Source: Halictus rubicundus (lineage: Eukaryota > Arthropoda > Insecta > Hymenoptera > Halictidae). From it: DNA of 64,000 nucleotides. The notes below the pieces were generated by a model. It searched no databases, was not told where the DNA came from, and saw nothing but the letters and a program-made list of their open reading frames with translations. This document shows positions 13,229 through 29,457 of this stretch, in pieces. Position numbers and translations under genes: made by a program. The stretch spans positions 9,161,822 through 9,225,821 of the forward strand of contig NC_135158.1 in the NCBI RefSeq assembly GCF_050948215.1. The letters are read 5' to 3'. The number at the start of each line of letters is the position of its first letter. The stretch's first letter is position 1.

Positions 13229-13392
13229 GTAATACCTCTGTTATCCGAATTCCATTATCAGAATATAAGTTCAATTTACCCATATACGTACTACATTCAT
13301 TGTACAAATCAGTAGAAATTCCATCTAGCACTGTAACTAGATAATCGTATTGTTCGAACATGCTTCAGTTCGGATAATCGAGGTTCTTCTGT
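13229..13392. mobile_element. Pogo-like short inverted-repeat element
   Basis: The left end reads ACCTCTGTTATCCGAA (13234-13249). The reverse complement of the right end (13367-13392) contains ACCTCGATTATCCGAA, which differs at two positions. The TTATCCGAA core is like that of pogo-type elements. The outer ends are eroded, so boundaries and target duplication are uncertain. The interior is AT-rich and non-coding. Confidence 0.5.
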
Positions 13393-14235
13393 ACCGTGGA
13401 TGAAACGATTAAGTCCGATCCCAATTGTGTCGTGTTTGGTGTCGTTTTGGTCAGAAAAAAGTGACGGATACGTAGGTAATCATGTTTTTATCATTGGATT
13501 AGTATTGGATTAGTATATTAGTATGTTTTTATCATATCAGTATAGTGATATTTGAATGTTTCGTTACGTGTTCTTGTCTACGTTCGACGCGGCAAGAGAT
13601 CAAGCAACAGTGTCACGGAATTAAGATGTCCACGATACTTTTGAGCGGGACAGTATAAGTGACATTTCGGTCCCAAGGACTTCACCGATCTACATCGAAA
13701 CAATACATCTCGCAACAGTTTCGAGTTAACCTCTGTTTGATCTGTAGGGAACATCCCTTCCCCCATTGCCAAAACAATAATCCCAGGATCGCGGTGCTGG
13801 CCATTAGTTGAAATTCCCCCGTTTCCCTGGACAAACTTTCATTTCGTACGCGCAAGCCTTCCCATATTGTCTTCGGCGTGCACGCGTGCAAAATGGCCAA
13901 ACACGGTACCATCAGCTGATACCATGAAACTGAGCCGCGCCCGGCCGCGTACAAACAGTCATCAAATATACTTTCCAGCTTTCCCGCTAGTATTTGCGAG
14001 ATCGCAGATCGGTAGGGGCAAGGGGGCGTTATTCAGATTTACATTTTCCCGCGGTAAAACGTTTTTCCCGGCGAGCGGCTCTATTTGCAGAGGCACAAAG
14101 CGACCGGCTAAGAGTAGCAATCTCGGCGGGATACGTGTCGCCACGGGACAACACGTACCGTGTAACAACACTTCTCCGGGCCGCGTGGGCGTCGTCGTCG
14201 TCTGTGCCCGTCGATGTGGATTTGCAAGTTCGCTA

Positions 14236-17900
<3,665 letters not shown>

Positions 17901-18089
17901 GAGAATTGAAGGCTGTTGGTTCTCGATATTTATAGGGAACGAATAAACCGAACTGTTAGGGAACTATCGAAGGCGACGGTTCGCGAAAATTTCGAGTTGC
18001 TATCGTAGAGGGCGTCGAACCGTCGGATCGGGCGATTGTCGGAACCATGTCAGAATTATCGGCAGACCGTACACTGTTTGCGAGAAACA

Positions 18090-19412
18090 ATGGGTCAAAC
18101 GGTGGGTCGTATGCCAAACACATGGGCTCGTTTACTCGAAGAGAAAGATCGCGTGTTATACTGGAGCAGCGAAGTCCTGGCGAGAGTGGCCGACAATGTT
18201 AATCAGGAAGAGTCGTTTCAGATTGATTACGGTGATGACTGTATCGATCGGAAGATTGATTTGTGGATAGAGGCCTGTCGTGACAAAGTCGACAGAATTC
18301 TCTGTAGTCGAAGGAACGTGTCGCAAGAACACAGGACTCGCATATTCAGGGAAATCGAGCAAGTGATTATTATTCTGTTGTCTCCTCGACACTATTTCGA
18401 CACCGGACCGTGTAAACAGTGGAATTATTAGACTGTGGATTTGTTCGCAAAATCAAAGTTTTCTGTGTCGATTACAAGGTACTGGAACGAAATAAAAATT
18501 GCATTCCTTCGCTCAATCAGTTTAACAAGCTAATGATAATACACTCTTCGATAACATACTCTGTTGTAAATGCATAAAATCTGCAGTCTATTAATTATTG
18601 CTACGAACGCGATAAGATCTTCAATATATGAAAGAAAAATCTACGGTATACTACTGATCAAAAAATTGTTTAGAAAAATTGTATACATGTATTTTCAATG
18701 ACAGTAAATACACAGTCTTGAACGAAATAATCTTTTGTACATCTACCGCCACATAAAATGCGTATATACAATTTTTCTAAATAACTTTTTCATCGCGTTA
18801 TAGAAGGATCTAGCGTAATTTCTCGATTACTTCACGACACCCATGAATCTATCAACGAACGGCCGATATTAATGTTTCATTGTTTAACCTAGGTGAGAGT
18901 AGAGCTCATGACGAAGATGAGGAAGGATTACTATGATAGTTACAGTGAAATAAGACGGTTCACGAAAAAAGTGGACAACCTGGGGCACCAGCAGCGCAGG
19001 ACACACGCTAAAATTCATGAACTCGAGGACACCTGCGCTGGGAACGTGAGAAAATTTCAAAAGAAGTTCGGCCCTCTGCGAGTGAAAACGTTCAGGAACC
19101 TTGTGATAAGCGAAAGATTCATATTCGAGGATAGACGACTGAAAGCGAAGTTCGTGAAACGGGTATCAACCTCCATTAAAATTCAATTTCTGTAAAGTCT
19201 CCCCGACTGCGATAAATATTGAATGCGAATGCGATATAATCAAACGGTCGATTAAAGTCTCATTTTACTCGAATCCGTACGAATTTATATTTTGCCTCGG
19301 GGGTCCACCGAGTGCGGAAATTAATCATGTTTTCCCGCGATAGATTTACGACATCGATCACAAGAATATGAAGACATGTGCCAAGAGCATTAATACATTG
19401 ACGAAAATGTAG
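18090..19412 (+). CDS. Three-exon candidate gene, charged helical protein of unknown function
   Basis: I do not recognise this protein. The model is 18090-18362, 18893-19162 and 19344-19412, giving 203 aa. The first ATG after the in-frame stop at 18006 was chosen. The donor CAA|GTGATT is weak. The acceptors TTTAACCTAG and CCCGCGATAG and the donor CGG|GTATCA keep one frame with phase 0 introns, and the third exon ends at TAG after INTLTKM. The protein is rich in Lys, Arg, Glu and Asp with regularly spaced hydrophobic residues (for example EEKDRVLYWSSEVLARVAD in exon 1 and RKDYYDSYSEIRRFTKKVD in exon 2). This suggests long helices or a coiled coil. There is no signal peptide or membrane segment. 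Intron 1 contains a Tc1-like MITE. If intron 2 is not spliced, the protein ends as KIQFL at 19195. Upstream exons may exist. Confidence 0.45.
18648..18801. mobile_element. Tc1-like MITE in intron 1 of the helical-protein gene
   Basis: A terminal inverted repeat of about 30 bp: GATCAAAAAATTGTTTAGAA at 18656 and GATGAAAAAGTTATTTAGAA as the reverse complement from 18794. The match continues through AAATTGTATA on both sides. The outer sequence CTACTGATCAAAA is reminiscent of Tc1-type ends, and TATA flanks both sides. It is about 150 bp and non-coding. Confidence 0.65.
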
Positions 19413-22400
19413 GACAAGCGATGACGAAGAAAATGCAAGATGATCCAGGCGATACGGACAAAGTGGAAAATATGTTATCTGGTTGATGGAGAATACACAA
19501 TTTGAAATGTGTAAGGTTATTGGAGAAGAGGACGACTATAGCAAAACTGGACACGATTTCATAATCGTTTCCTTAATTACATAAGTGACTCATGTCCTTT
19601 TCTATTCGCTAACCACGGTGTACAATCGTAAAGATCTGAACTTCAGTGGAAACCACAGTACTTGTATACTAAAATATTTTATCATTGATACAATATGCCC
19701 AGAAATACTTCTGTAATAAAAATAGTAATAAGTAAATGAGTGAGTCATATTCAATCGCGTAAAATCAGCAGGGAATTTTAAAAATTAATTAAAAATCCTT
19801 TTAGTCTATGTTTTCAATTTTTTCCCACGTTCGTGCCATAATTTTTTTTTTCATCAAACACACGATGTCGACGGCGAGGCCAGAGATCCTAATCATTGAC
19901 AACGATAGTATCCGAAGTTACCGCGAGTATTTCCGTCACGATATTAGATTCTATCGTCGACAGTTTCCGCGTTAGAAAATGCTCTCCGCGAGTTTACGTT
20001 AATTAAGTTTCGGCAACACGAAAATACGACTTCCTAAGTGATCCTCTGGCAAATGCGTCGCCGGGGAGCACTATTGTTACGCCGCACAATGGCGACAGTT
20101 TAGGAAAACGCGATTCCCGCAAAGATTGTATAGTCATGCTCGTCAACCGTGTTATAGAACACGGAATTATTTCACCTTGAACTTATCCGTGTCAACCGAC
20201 GCGAAAACGAGAGAACGCTTTTCTTCTTCTTTTTTTCGTTTTTTTTTTTAATACGGTTTGATGGACCAGAAAAATTATCAGTTCGTGGGAAGAGAAACGT
20301 TTTGTGGAAAGTATTGAAACGCTCGTGGGAAATACAGTGCATTGTCGAATCCGTGGAAAATGAGATAAAGAAATTGTTCGGGGAAAATGCGATGAAATGA
20401 AAGTCAATAACGTCTGATAATGCACAATATTACCTACATTTATTCACGTTAATTTAATTTTACGTAAATAATAATTGATAAAGGCTATTTTAAATTAGTT
20501 TCAGTTAAACAACAATTTTATCGATGTTATTTTGTATGGATGAATTTTGAAATTAAATGAAAATTCTATTTATATGCGTTACCGATCAATTTTCTATTTT
20601 ATCTGATTTTCCATTGACCTTAGAATAAAATACTATCTACAATACAATCCGAAATAAATGAATGAAAATATTCAATAATAATTTGACGAGTTTTAAAAAT
20701 GAGATCTGTGGAATTTGTAGTATAACATATATATTTTTTAATTCGTTAATGCAGAGTTAACTTACCAGTGTACTGCTGTGCGCTCTAAATTTTTATGTAA
20801 GCCTCTTGATTTTTATAGAAGTCTTCAGAAACTTCCACAAAATTTTATCTTATTCTCAGCTTATCAGAGAGGCCAACGTACAAAGCAATTTTCTGTTGTA
20901 ATTTATGTGAAAGAAACGTGTATCTGTGGACGACTGGAATAATCGCTCGCAGATGATTATTTGTACTACCGTTACGTGAACATCGTGTACCTACTGTGAA
21001 CAACAATGTTGAGGCAGACTCGCACCGCGATTCTCATGACCAGGGGAACAGAATGACTGAGAAACTTGCTGAATACCAAACCTCAGGACCGTGAACATCT
21101 GTTTAGGCGACCCGTTTTTATGAACCTTGGATCCTGGACAAATTATAATGTCTAGTATTGTTTCTTAAAATTTCGAAACAGCGAAGAAGCATTGCAAATT
21201 GGGAACGAAAGGTTTCACATTAATGGCAATTTTCTTGATGTATAACTCGACATCTATTGATCTATTTGATGAAAAAAAAATGATTACGAGGGAGATACAA
21301 TTTTACCGTAAATTTAAAAGATCAATTTCCGTGTACTTCAACAAAGATATACTCGATATAGTGTGTATCACGCAATTTATACAAATACATTAACTGTAAT
21401 AAGAAGCATGTACGAACACCTTTGAATTATTTCTGATAATAATTTTAACAGCTCAGATGAAAATCGTCAGTTAATATTGACGTACCTATTGAAGGATTAT
21501 AGTTGAAACGATTGGTGATGGTTATCATGGATACACACCTGCGATTCGCGCGGGAATCTTCTTCTTCTTCGGAGTACAAATTACAAATTAAAAGTGTATC
21601 TTCTGGCAATCACGCGGCATAGATCTTCCTCTGTTCCACCTGGTTCTGCGACATCGAAATTCTTCATGTTTCGCACACCTGACTTGTATACTTTTTACAC
21701 AGTTCGATCGACTATTGCTAAAACCACGGCGTTGCGGTAGAACAACGACGGTCACTGGAAGCCGGATTGCGTTAGGAGAACAGACACTGGGAGGAGCAGT
21801 TTCTTCTTGGTCATTAAGTCTGACGAATGATGGATTCCTACTGTATCGATTTCTTTCCTACCACCACTGGGCATTCATTGAATTACTCGCATTACGTGAC
21901 ACCATCATTTCCCTTAACAATTCGTTTTATAAAACAATTAATTAAATACAAAATATCAAAGAACTAAAATCAGTCAAGGAGTTTATTTAAATGCAAGTAC
22001 TGTCAGCAAGTAGTAAATTGTAATATCAAAATGACAACTGACGGAAAAAAGTCAAGTCAGGATGGTTACGTCTTACAATAAACAAATTATTGTTTATTAT
22101 TTAATATACAGCATTTTTTTAAGTGACTGTGAGTACCATCTATCGGCTGATATTTAAACACTGTGCTCGCCTCTCTGTCGTCAATGCAATTACTGCCGCC
22201 ACCTGACGGTGACGATTTGTTAATTTACATTAACAAAACCATTGTCAATATCAACAATTTGCAATAAAAAATTATTAATATATTTTATACACACGATTGA
22301 TCACTAGATTTCTACTCACAAGGATTTTCATCATATGCAACACAACCGGTTACAAAATTTGTGTAACGACCAAGTTGTAATCGTAATGATCGAGTTGATA

Positions 22401-22870
22401 TTATAAATTATTACAAAATGGTCCTGTACTCTTTTACAGATCGAAATAAAACATACAATTACGATCTCTTGTGTCTCCATATGTGGCATCTTTTCAATCG
22501 TGTATTGCCCCATAATGAGCAACATTATGCAATACCGAAAATGAAGTTAAACGTTTACTGCGTTTATTGTATATCGTGATACTACTATTGATGATAGTAC
22601 TATTCTGATGACATGATTTTCTAAATAACTGCGCAAAATTTAACAAATTATTAAAAAAATTCCCAAGGAAATATGCGTATGAGGAAATCACATATTTTTC
22701 CACATTGCAGAATAATACTTTCGAAATTCATGGAGATAATGATTGTCTTCTAACGACAGAAATACTTTCTATAATATAATAAATAATGCAAGAGCAAGTA
22801 CCGCTGTCAATTATATAAAGTATTGACTATTTCTATCTCGAAATAAAATTCTTTAATATGACCTTCAATA
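19413..22870. other. Gene-free AT-rich block
   Basis: No supported exon in about 3.4 kb. A possible poly(A) signal AATAAA near 19716 could serve the upstream gene. Small open frames here have no splice or compositional support. Confidence 0.5.
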
Positions 22871-22942
22871 GCCGTGATCGTCTAGTGGTTAGGACCCTAC
22901 GTTGTGGCCGTAGTAACCCAGGTTCGAATCCTGGTCACGGCA
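22871..22942 (+). tRNA. tRNA-His: tRNA-His (GTG anticodon)
   Basis: A complete 72 nt cloverleaf. The acceptor stem GCCGTGA pairs with TCACGGC (7 bp), followed by an A discriminator. The D arm lies in TCGTCTAGTGGTTAGGA. The anticodon stem CTACG/CGTAG encloses the loop TTGTGGC with anticodon GTG, and the T arm is CCAGG-TTCGAAT-CCTGG. The A and B boxes are intact and there is no intron. The non-templated G at position -1 would be added after transcription. The gene is single in this window. Confidence 0.97.
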
Positions 22943-22972
22943 ATGTGAAAACATTGTCACGGAGAAGGTTTA

Positions 22973-22978
22973 TTTTTT
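22973..22978 (+). terminator. T-run terminator for RNA polymerase III
   Basis: Six T follow the tRNA-His by 30 bases, with a second run of ten T at 22981-22990. Four or more T normally stop RNA polymerase III. Confidence 0.7.
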
Positions 22979-23298
22979 AGTTTTTTTTTTACAATATTCC
23001 CCAACTACAAATTTACAATAGCTTATGCAACATTTATTGATGCTCATCAAATTTCTGCAAAGCTTATTTTTAGTACTAGTTTCGACATAATCCATATAAG
23101 ATGAAACGATTTAAAATGACCACGACCATATTTATTCATTTTAATCAAACAAGCAACCATATGAAGATAAATCTGCAACTGTGACTGCAACCGTGTGTAA
23201 TTACCAAAGTAAGCACTTACATTAAGATAAATAAACAATATATTTATAAATTGTCAGCAGAATTTCCGTTGCACAGTGAATAAATTTCAGGTGAAATT

Positions 23299-23431
23299 AT
23301 AACTCTTTATAATTTCAACTCTAATCTAATTATAACTCTAATTATAACTAATTCTAATTATAACTCTTTATAATTTCAACTCTAATCTAATTATAATTCT
23401 AATTATATCTAATTCTAATTATAACTCTTTA
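23299..23431. repeat. 61 bp tandem repeat, 2.2 copies
   Basis: Two nearly identical 61 bp units (23299-23359 and 23360-23420) and an 11 bp partial third copy (23421-23431). Units start with ATAACTCTTTATAATTTCAA and contain smaller TCTAATTATAACTCTAAT sub-repeats. The array ends 23 bp before the start codon of the secreted-protein gene, so it lies in its 5' untranslated region or promoter. Confidence 0.9.
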
Positions 23432-23454
23432 AAAATCGATCGTTTCGTGCAAGT

Positions 23455-24430
23455 ATGAAACGACCTCGATTCGTGTACGCAATTTTAATATTATATTTCA
23501 TTGGACAGTACACGCGTGTTTCTTGTGTAAAATCTAACAGTGTCAAGCTATCACCAATTTCATTAGATCATGAATTCTCTAATACAAACAACAGCAATAA
23601 AGGTAGAACAATTTACCATAACTTTTTTTATCCAAAAATGGCTGTATTTTTTTAGAGTCTACTGCTAAAACTAACTTACTAATTCTTATTTTCTAAAAAT
23701 TTAATAGTACACTCTGTTAGAGAATTAGAAGAATTAGACATTACTGACAACACTGAGGATGACTTAACAAATAATGGTCATACTTCATGAAGTCCTGCTG
23801 GGTCTAGAAAACACCTAAGAGTGGGTGAGAAGAAAAAAAAATATACCAACACACAAGTATATTAATTGTCTCAATTTTCATTCCTTCTTTCATTAATTAT
23901 CAGGTGATGCCCATCAAGTTGCAAATTATTTCATTACTGGAGGGTCAATGAAAGGTCATTCTCACTTTGTAGGGTCATCCAATTGTGAGCCAAACGATGA
24001 CAGAAGTAATGTAGTTGGAATAAATAACCCAGCAAGTAACAGTGATACTGATTTGCCAGAAGACAATGAGAATAAGGACAGTGCTGATGCTGATGCAAAT
24101 TCATTTGATTCCCTCGTTGGTCTTCCATACATTCCTGCGTTGCATCAGTTAGCTCGGCCTCATCTATTACTTCAGCCTATTCCACATATCCCTGCTGGTC
24201 CTGGTATATTGCGTTCAATTGTACACCCTCGTTTGCATCACCATCTTAATAGGTTGCACTCTATCCCTGGTGCTCTTGTTAGAGCCGCTTCTTTGCCAAT
24301 ACATGGTTTGCTAAAATCACACCACGTGTTGCGTAATACATTGCTACCAGGTACAGGTCAGGCCGAACAAGGATCGCTTCTTGGAAGTGCATTCAATTCC
24401 CAGTTTGGCGAGGCAGACATTTCGCTATAA
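23455..24430 (+). CDS. Secreted His/Pro/Leu-rich protein, function unknown
   Basis: I do not recognise the family. The exons are 23455-23602, 23708-23776 and 23904-24430. They join in frame (phase 1 introns, donors AAAG|GTAGAA and AATG|GTCATA, acceptors TTTAATAG and AATTATCAG) to give 247 aa. Residues 1-24 form a signal peptide with two basic residues, a hydrophobic core (YAILILYFIGQY) and a small residue before the likely cut at VSC. The middle is acidic and Asn/Ser-rich (PEDNENKDSADADAN), like a disordered linker. The last 110 residues are hydrophobic and rich in His, Pro, Leu and Ile (HPRLHHHLNRLHSIPGALVR), with no cysteine framework. It could be a secreted structural or metal-binding protein or a peptide precursor. 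It lies 0.5 kb downstream of tRNA-His and just after a 61 bp tandem repeat. Confidence 0.6.
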
Positions 24431-24938
24431 CTTTTGAACTAAAAAAGATACCAACGTGAAATTTAGACTGAAAAAATTAAAAAGATTTTAGTTTAATAGT
24501 ATATACTGAAATATATTTTGTATTTTTAAATAATTCTTTTTTTGTTTTAAATTTAATTACCCTTAAAAAATGTTCAAAACTACTTATTATAAATATTGTT
24601 GTTCAATCTTTTTTCAATCCCAAATAATTAAATTTATTAGAATATATACGCTGCAAATGAAAAGCAATATCACAAGTAGATTGAATAGGTAGCAATTAAA
24701 TAGTCAAATGAAATTAGTGATATCAACGTCGTATTTTTTTAAATTAAATTTAAACTACGTTCTTACTTTTGGCTAACATTGTACTAATTTAATTTCTTAT
24801 TATTATGTTATTACACTGTTGTAATTGTAATTGCACAGGGAAGAAGACTGATGTAGTAGAAAGAACAAGAAAAAAGTGTTTAAGGAAAAAAAAATCATTC
24901 CATGCGTGATTCGATCCGGGACCAAAATATTCTCAGCC

Positions 24939-24977
24939 GGAGACGTTACGTTATTATTATTATTACATTACGTCTCC
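24939..24977. repeat. Imperfect palindrome
   Basis: GGAGACGTTACGTTA and the reverse complement of the right side (GGAGACGTAATGTAA) form a 15 bp arm pair with two mismatches around an ATT-rich centre. It may be a small foldback or a chance structure. Confidence 0.5.
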
Positions 24978-27900
24978 TTTGATGCACTCGCGTAACAGGC
25001 GTAATGGAATTAAAAGGAAACAACATTCTTTTGTTACATTCATCATATAGGCCTAGCATCCGCGCGGTGTCTGAACTAGAATCCTCGACATGAGATTTAA
25101 AATTCTATCAGCAACAGCGCCATTGTAGAATATCGGTTCCACAATATTAGTTCTGGATGATACAAGCGTGAGACAGAAAAATACATTGGGTGATTGATCT
25201 ACTCCTGTACCTCGTCTGTGGCCAAATCTACAGGGAAAATTATCATCTGATGGTAACATTCGGCTACCAGTTTGAGCGTTTTGCCACTACGTCGAATGGC
25301 GCTGTACGGACATTTGAACGGAGCAAATGATTCTTGCCGCTGTTTACACGATACCTTATGAATCATATGTGTGAAAGATTAAAAATTTATGAAGTTTGCG
25401 ATCGAGATTAGTTAATATTTTGACACGTTATGATATCTTCCACCTTTAATTTAAGCCGTCAAAAGTTAAAAAACTACTACAGGAATATATTCTAAAATTG
25501 ACTCAAAAATCCCCTCAAATTTCGAATTAATTCGATCATTTCTCCGTTACATGGCCGGCGTTTCTGTGCCCGTGTAGAGCAGGTTTCAAAAACCTGTTTG
25601 TATATTATTATGTACGTAACAAACACTGTCATGTACAACTATTACGTCACAACGTATATCACATTCTCTAATTATGGATCAATATATGCGTTTCTGACCT
25701 TTCAATCTAAAGTACATTTTTATGATAAAAACATGCAGGTCTTCCTGAGGAAATAATTTTGATTGGTATTTCCACTAATTTTGTATAGCCAGAGCGACAA
25801 ACGTCACTTATGCCAATATACGAAAAAATTAGAATTCGCGGATTTTGCAAGGTTTCTATCGATATGTTTTACAACGATTTAGTATTTGAAAATATTCTGA
25901 GTAGTATTGCAAGCCGGAAAATTCTTTCAAAATATGTTTATCCTGAACATTTCTGAGGCGTACGAGCATTGGTATGCGACACGCCAATTCCTAAAGCACG
26001 TATACATATTTCTGCAAATATGTAATTTCCGCCTGTTTGTTCGCGGTCAATAGTCAATCGACGAGTCACTAAAACCCGCAGGTTTGAATAGATCGAAAAG
26101 CCGACAGCCATAAAAAGAATTCGAAAGAAGTTGGAAAAGACGCATATCTTTAGTTTAAACAGCCCATAGAACAAATTCTATCGCGGCAGTCCTGGAATAA
26201 ATTGTTTAAAGCTATGCTATTGCTTGCTTCCTCTTCTTTTATTCGGCGACATTTACAAGATGCATGCAACATCAACTAACAGTTGCATGTTATTGCTTCA
26301 ATGAAAACGATAAGTAGAAAATCTTCTGCGACTAATCTTTAACTGCATTCAATTCAAACGACAATAACATTATTCATTATCGCATAGAGTATTTTACAGT
26401 CAGTAACATAAGGACGACAAAATGATTCCAAGTGTGAAAACAAATGGCAAAGACAAAGTAGAATTTTGCGTGCGCAGCCTGTTAATAATAATCGGAAGGA
26501 AATAATAATAGCCCACGGAGACTATTTCCTGTTTTAAAGTTGCACCAGTTGCAGTCATCGACTTTGAATATCTAAAATATCGTGTGCCCCAACATAGAGG
26601 AACATTGAGAGATCAGTGTCCGAAGTAGATCATCTGACAGATCAATTACGAGAGAAAATTTGTTGATTGATATATTCCAGGGTGTTGACACCAGGCATTA
26701 CGGAGACAATGGACAGCAGACGCGAAGGAGCGCATGCGTAGCATTTTAGTTGACGATGATCGAGCATTCGTGAATAAAACATTAGCACGATACAGCCTAG
26801 TCATATCGGCCCATAAAATTTCTTGGATAAGGGAGCTTTTGAACGCTGAAGAATTTCGAAATGTAAACTGTATAATGCTTTCGACGATGTTTCCCTTTTT
26901 CCAAGAAATCGTGAGCATAAAATTCGACATTAGAAGCTCGAAGAAATCCCGTCGAAACGTCGTTAAAGCAAGAATGCCGATACAGCTAATAGCTGGCCCC
27001 GCGTAGGGATCAAGGTCTCTAGATGTCCTTGGTGTGACGTCAAGACCGTGGTAGGATCGGTTGTAATGACACCAATTAATTAGCTGGGGCGTGAAACGTC
27101 TTACTCGGCAGAAAAATCAGCCTCTAATGTCTATGGTGTCTCTCGCGTTCGACGGAAAACGAAAACTGGTTTAGCGTGCGTCGTCGTGTCGGTTGACCTT
27201 GTCTTTCTTCGCGAAATGTGTCAGTGCCATTGTTAGACCGAGCTAGTCGGGTCGTTTTCTGATGCTGATTTATGCTATCAGCGTCCGACTATGTCAATTT
27301 CCCTCGACCCTTGACGATTATCTCAGAACATCACGATTGCGTCGTCGGTTCTAAGGACGCGAGAAGTCTGTCCCGTCTAACTATTCCAATATGGCCGTAC
27401 AACGATTGCTGAGACACCGGTCCTGTCAAAAAACGTTCGCGAATGAGTCGGCTGAACGATTATCCCGGATAATATTTCCCATCGAAGAGGTATGCGAGCG
27501 AACACGCGAGTCACTGCGGATGACAATGAATCGTAAAATCGGTCCAGTTCGTTGGCCACAAGCGAAGCGAGCAATTTTAAACGCCTCGGCGACGCGGCGG
27601 TCGCATTGTCCGATTTCTTTTAACGTGGAGTAGTAGCGCGGATTACGATGGTTTCCCGGGCGGCGAAATTGAAAGTGTCCCTAATTCGAGGCGATTCGGC
27701 TCTTTGTGCGCCTCTAATCGCGAAGAAAGTAATAGACGTTGCGTAATTCTCGCTGTGAGAAACGAGCATACATGTCCGCGGTTTCCTGAACTCGATCGGT
27801 CCCTCCATTACGCGGGTTTCATAACCGCTTCTTGTCTCCCGGGTTCAGTCGGGCTCGGACGCGTGACGATGATCTTTCAGCTTTGACGGCGATCGAATGC

Positions 27901-29350
27901 AAAATCGCGAACGATCGTAAATCAACGACGCGCTGCTGATCGTTTCCACGAGAATTTTCTTTTCCGGCATCAGTCAACGGTTTGACGTTCATTAATTATA
28001 TTGTCGCAAACAGGCGCAGCAATTGCAGGCGCCGCGCCGCGTCGCGTCGCGTCGCTCGATGCGCAGGACGACGGCTGCGAGCCCTAATCGCGAAACGTTA
28101 TTCAACGCGTTGACGTAACTGTGCGAAGACAACGATTTTGAAAGTGCTTTCGCGCATTTCGTTCGGCAGCGCTGCTTCGAATGGACCCGTGACTGTCTTC
28201 GAAGTTTTTTTGGAACAATTTATAGGCGTAACTGTTAACGCTAACGCGTTTCGGTGGTTTTCTTCACTGTAGCCTGGCTGCCATAATTTCGAGACGGCAT
28301 TAAGATTTACCGTGTAGCTAAATTTACAGTTATCGGTTACATTACCATTTCCAGTATTAGATTTTGTCGGATTCAAAATTTATTGGCTTACACTAGGTTC
28401 GTAACAATGGAATTCTAATAATATTTATCGATCAAGGTATCGCTGATGGAATTTTATTACACGGAGGATTGGTTTTATACTTATTATTTTCGCAAGGGGA
28501 TATTTTAGTTCTTTCAACAATCTTTTTCAACTGCGTGTTCAATGTATAGAGGTAATTTGACGGAGACGCAGTCATTAACGGCTACAAGAACTTTTTATCG
28601 AGCGCATAAGTGTTATAATTGTTATGAATATTTAAGCAGTTTTTTCCGAACGATTTTTGCATGCGTCACTGGCGAGGAGGCAGCGCTTGCGTGGACACTT
28701 CCGCGAATGCAGAATACATAAAAGTGAGAAATAAATAGATAATGAATGCGTTTAAGGCAAACGCGACTGGATGATCCGCATTTAATTTAAAGAGGTGCTA
28801 ATTTTTTACTGTGTGCTCATTGAATTTTTATATGACTGTGTGTCAGAAACGAAGTTCATTTTGCATCTCCCAGATTAGCGTATCCAGTGTTTCAAGGATC
28901 ACGAAAGCTTGATCATTTTCTGTAATCCTTTCTCGCAGCCAGAATAGTAAAGAATGTAACGGCTCTAAACTTTCGGATGTTAGAATGTTTGTTTCGCTCC
29001 GGCAACGTTTCAAATATTGTAGCAATACTTACTTCACTGGCCGATGTCAACATCTCGAAAACAGTGCGTATCCGTAGTCTAAGTTTCATAGTTCAGTGCG
29101 TCGTCGAGAAAGTCATTAAGACACCAAGCTCAAAGATCTCTTATCGGCCACGGTTTCCGTGCTACCACGCAAGTCCGGCACACCGCAAGTTGCTCGTGTT
29201 GTATTTAGGTTTTCGTTGCGAATCGAGCATGTGTCTGATCGATTTGAGCCATTGAAAAGGCTGAGTCACGGATGTGAAGATGATTTACAGACTGTCTGTG
29301 TATAATGAAATGATAATGTGTAAAATGCTGAATAAAATTCCCAATTGAAT

Positions 29351-29457
29351 TTACTATTTAAGTCCTTCCTCTGTAAATGATTCCTTTATGATGTTAACAG
29401 ACGTGTTTCAAAAAGCTTGATCAAATCCGTAACAGAGTTAACTTACTATTTAAGTCC
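29351..29457. repeat. Direct repeat, 92 bp apart
   Basis: The 15-mer TTACTATTTAAGTCC occurs exactly at 29351 and 29443. Each copy is followed by related TTCCTC(T/C)GTAAAT sequence, consistent with an old partial duplication. Confidence 0.6.

Noticed and set aside
28843..29025. Minus-strand frame with protein-like composition
   Set aside because: No exon upstream or downstream could be joined in phase, and the frame is short.
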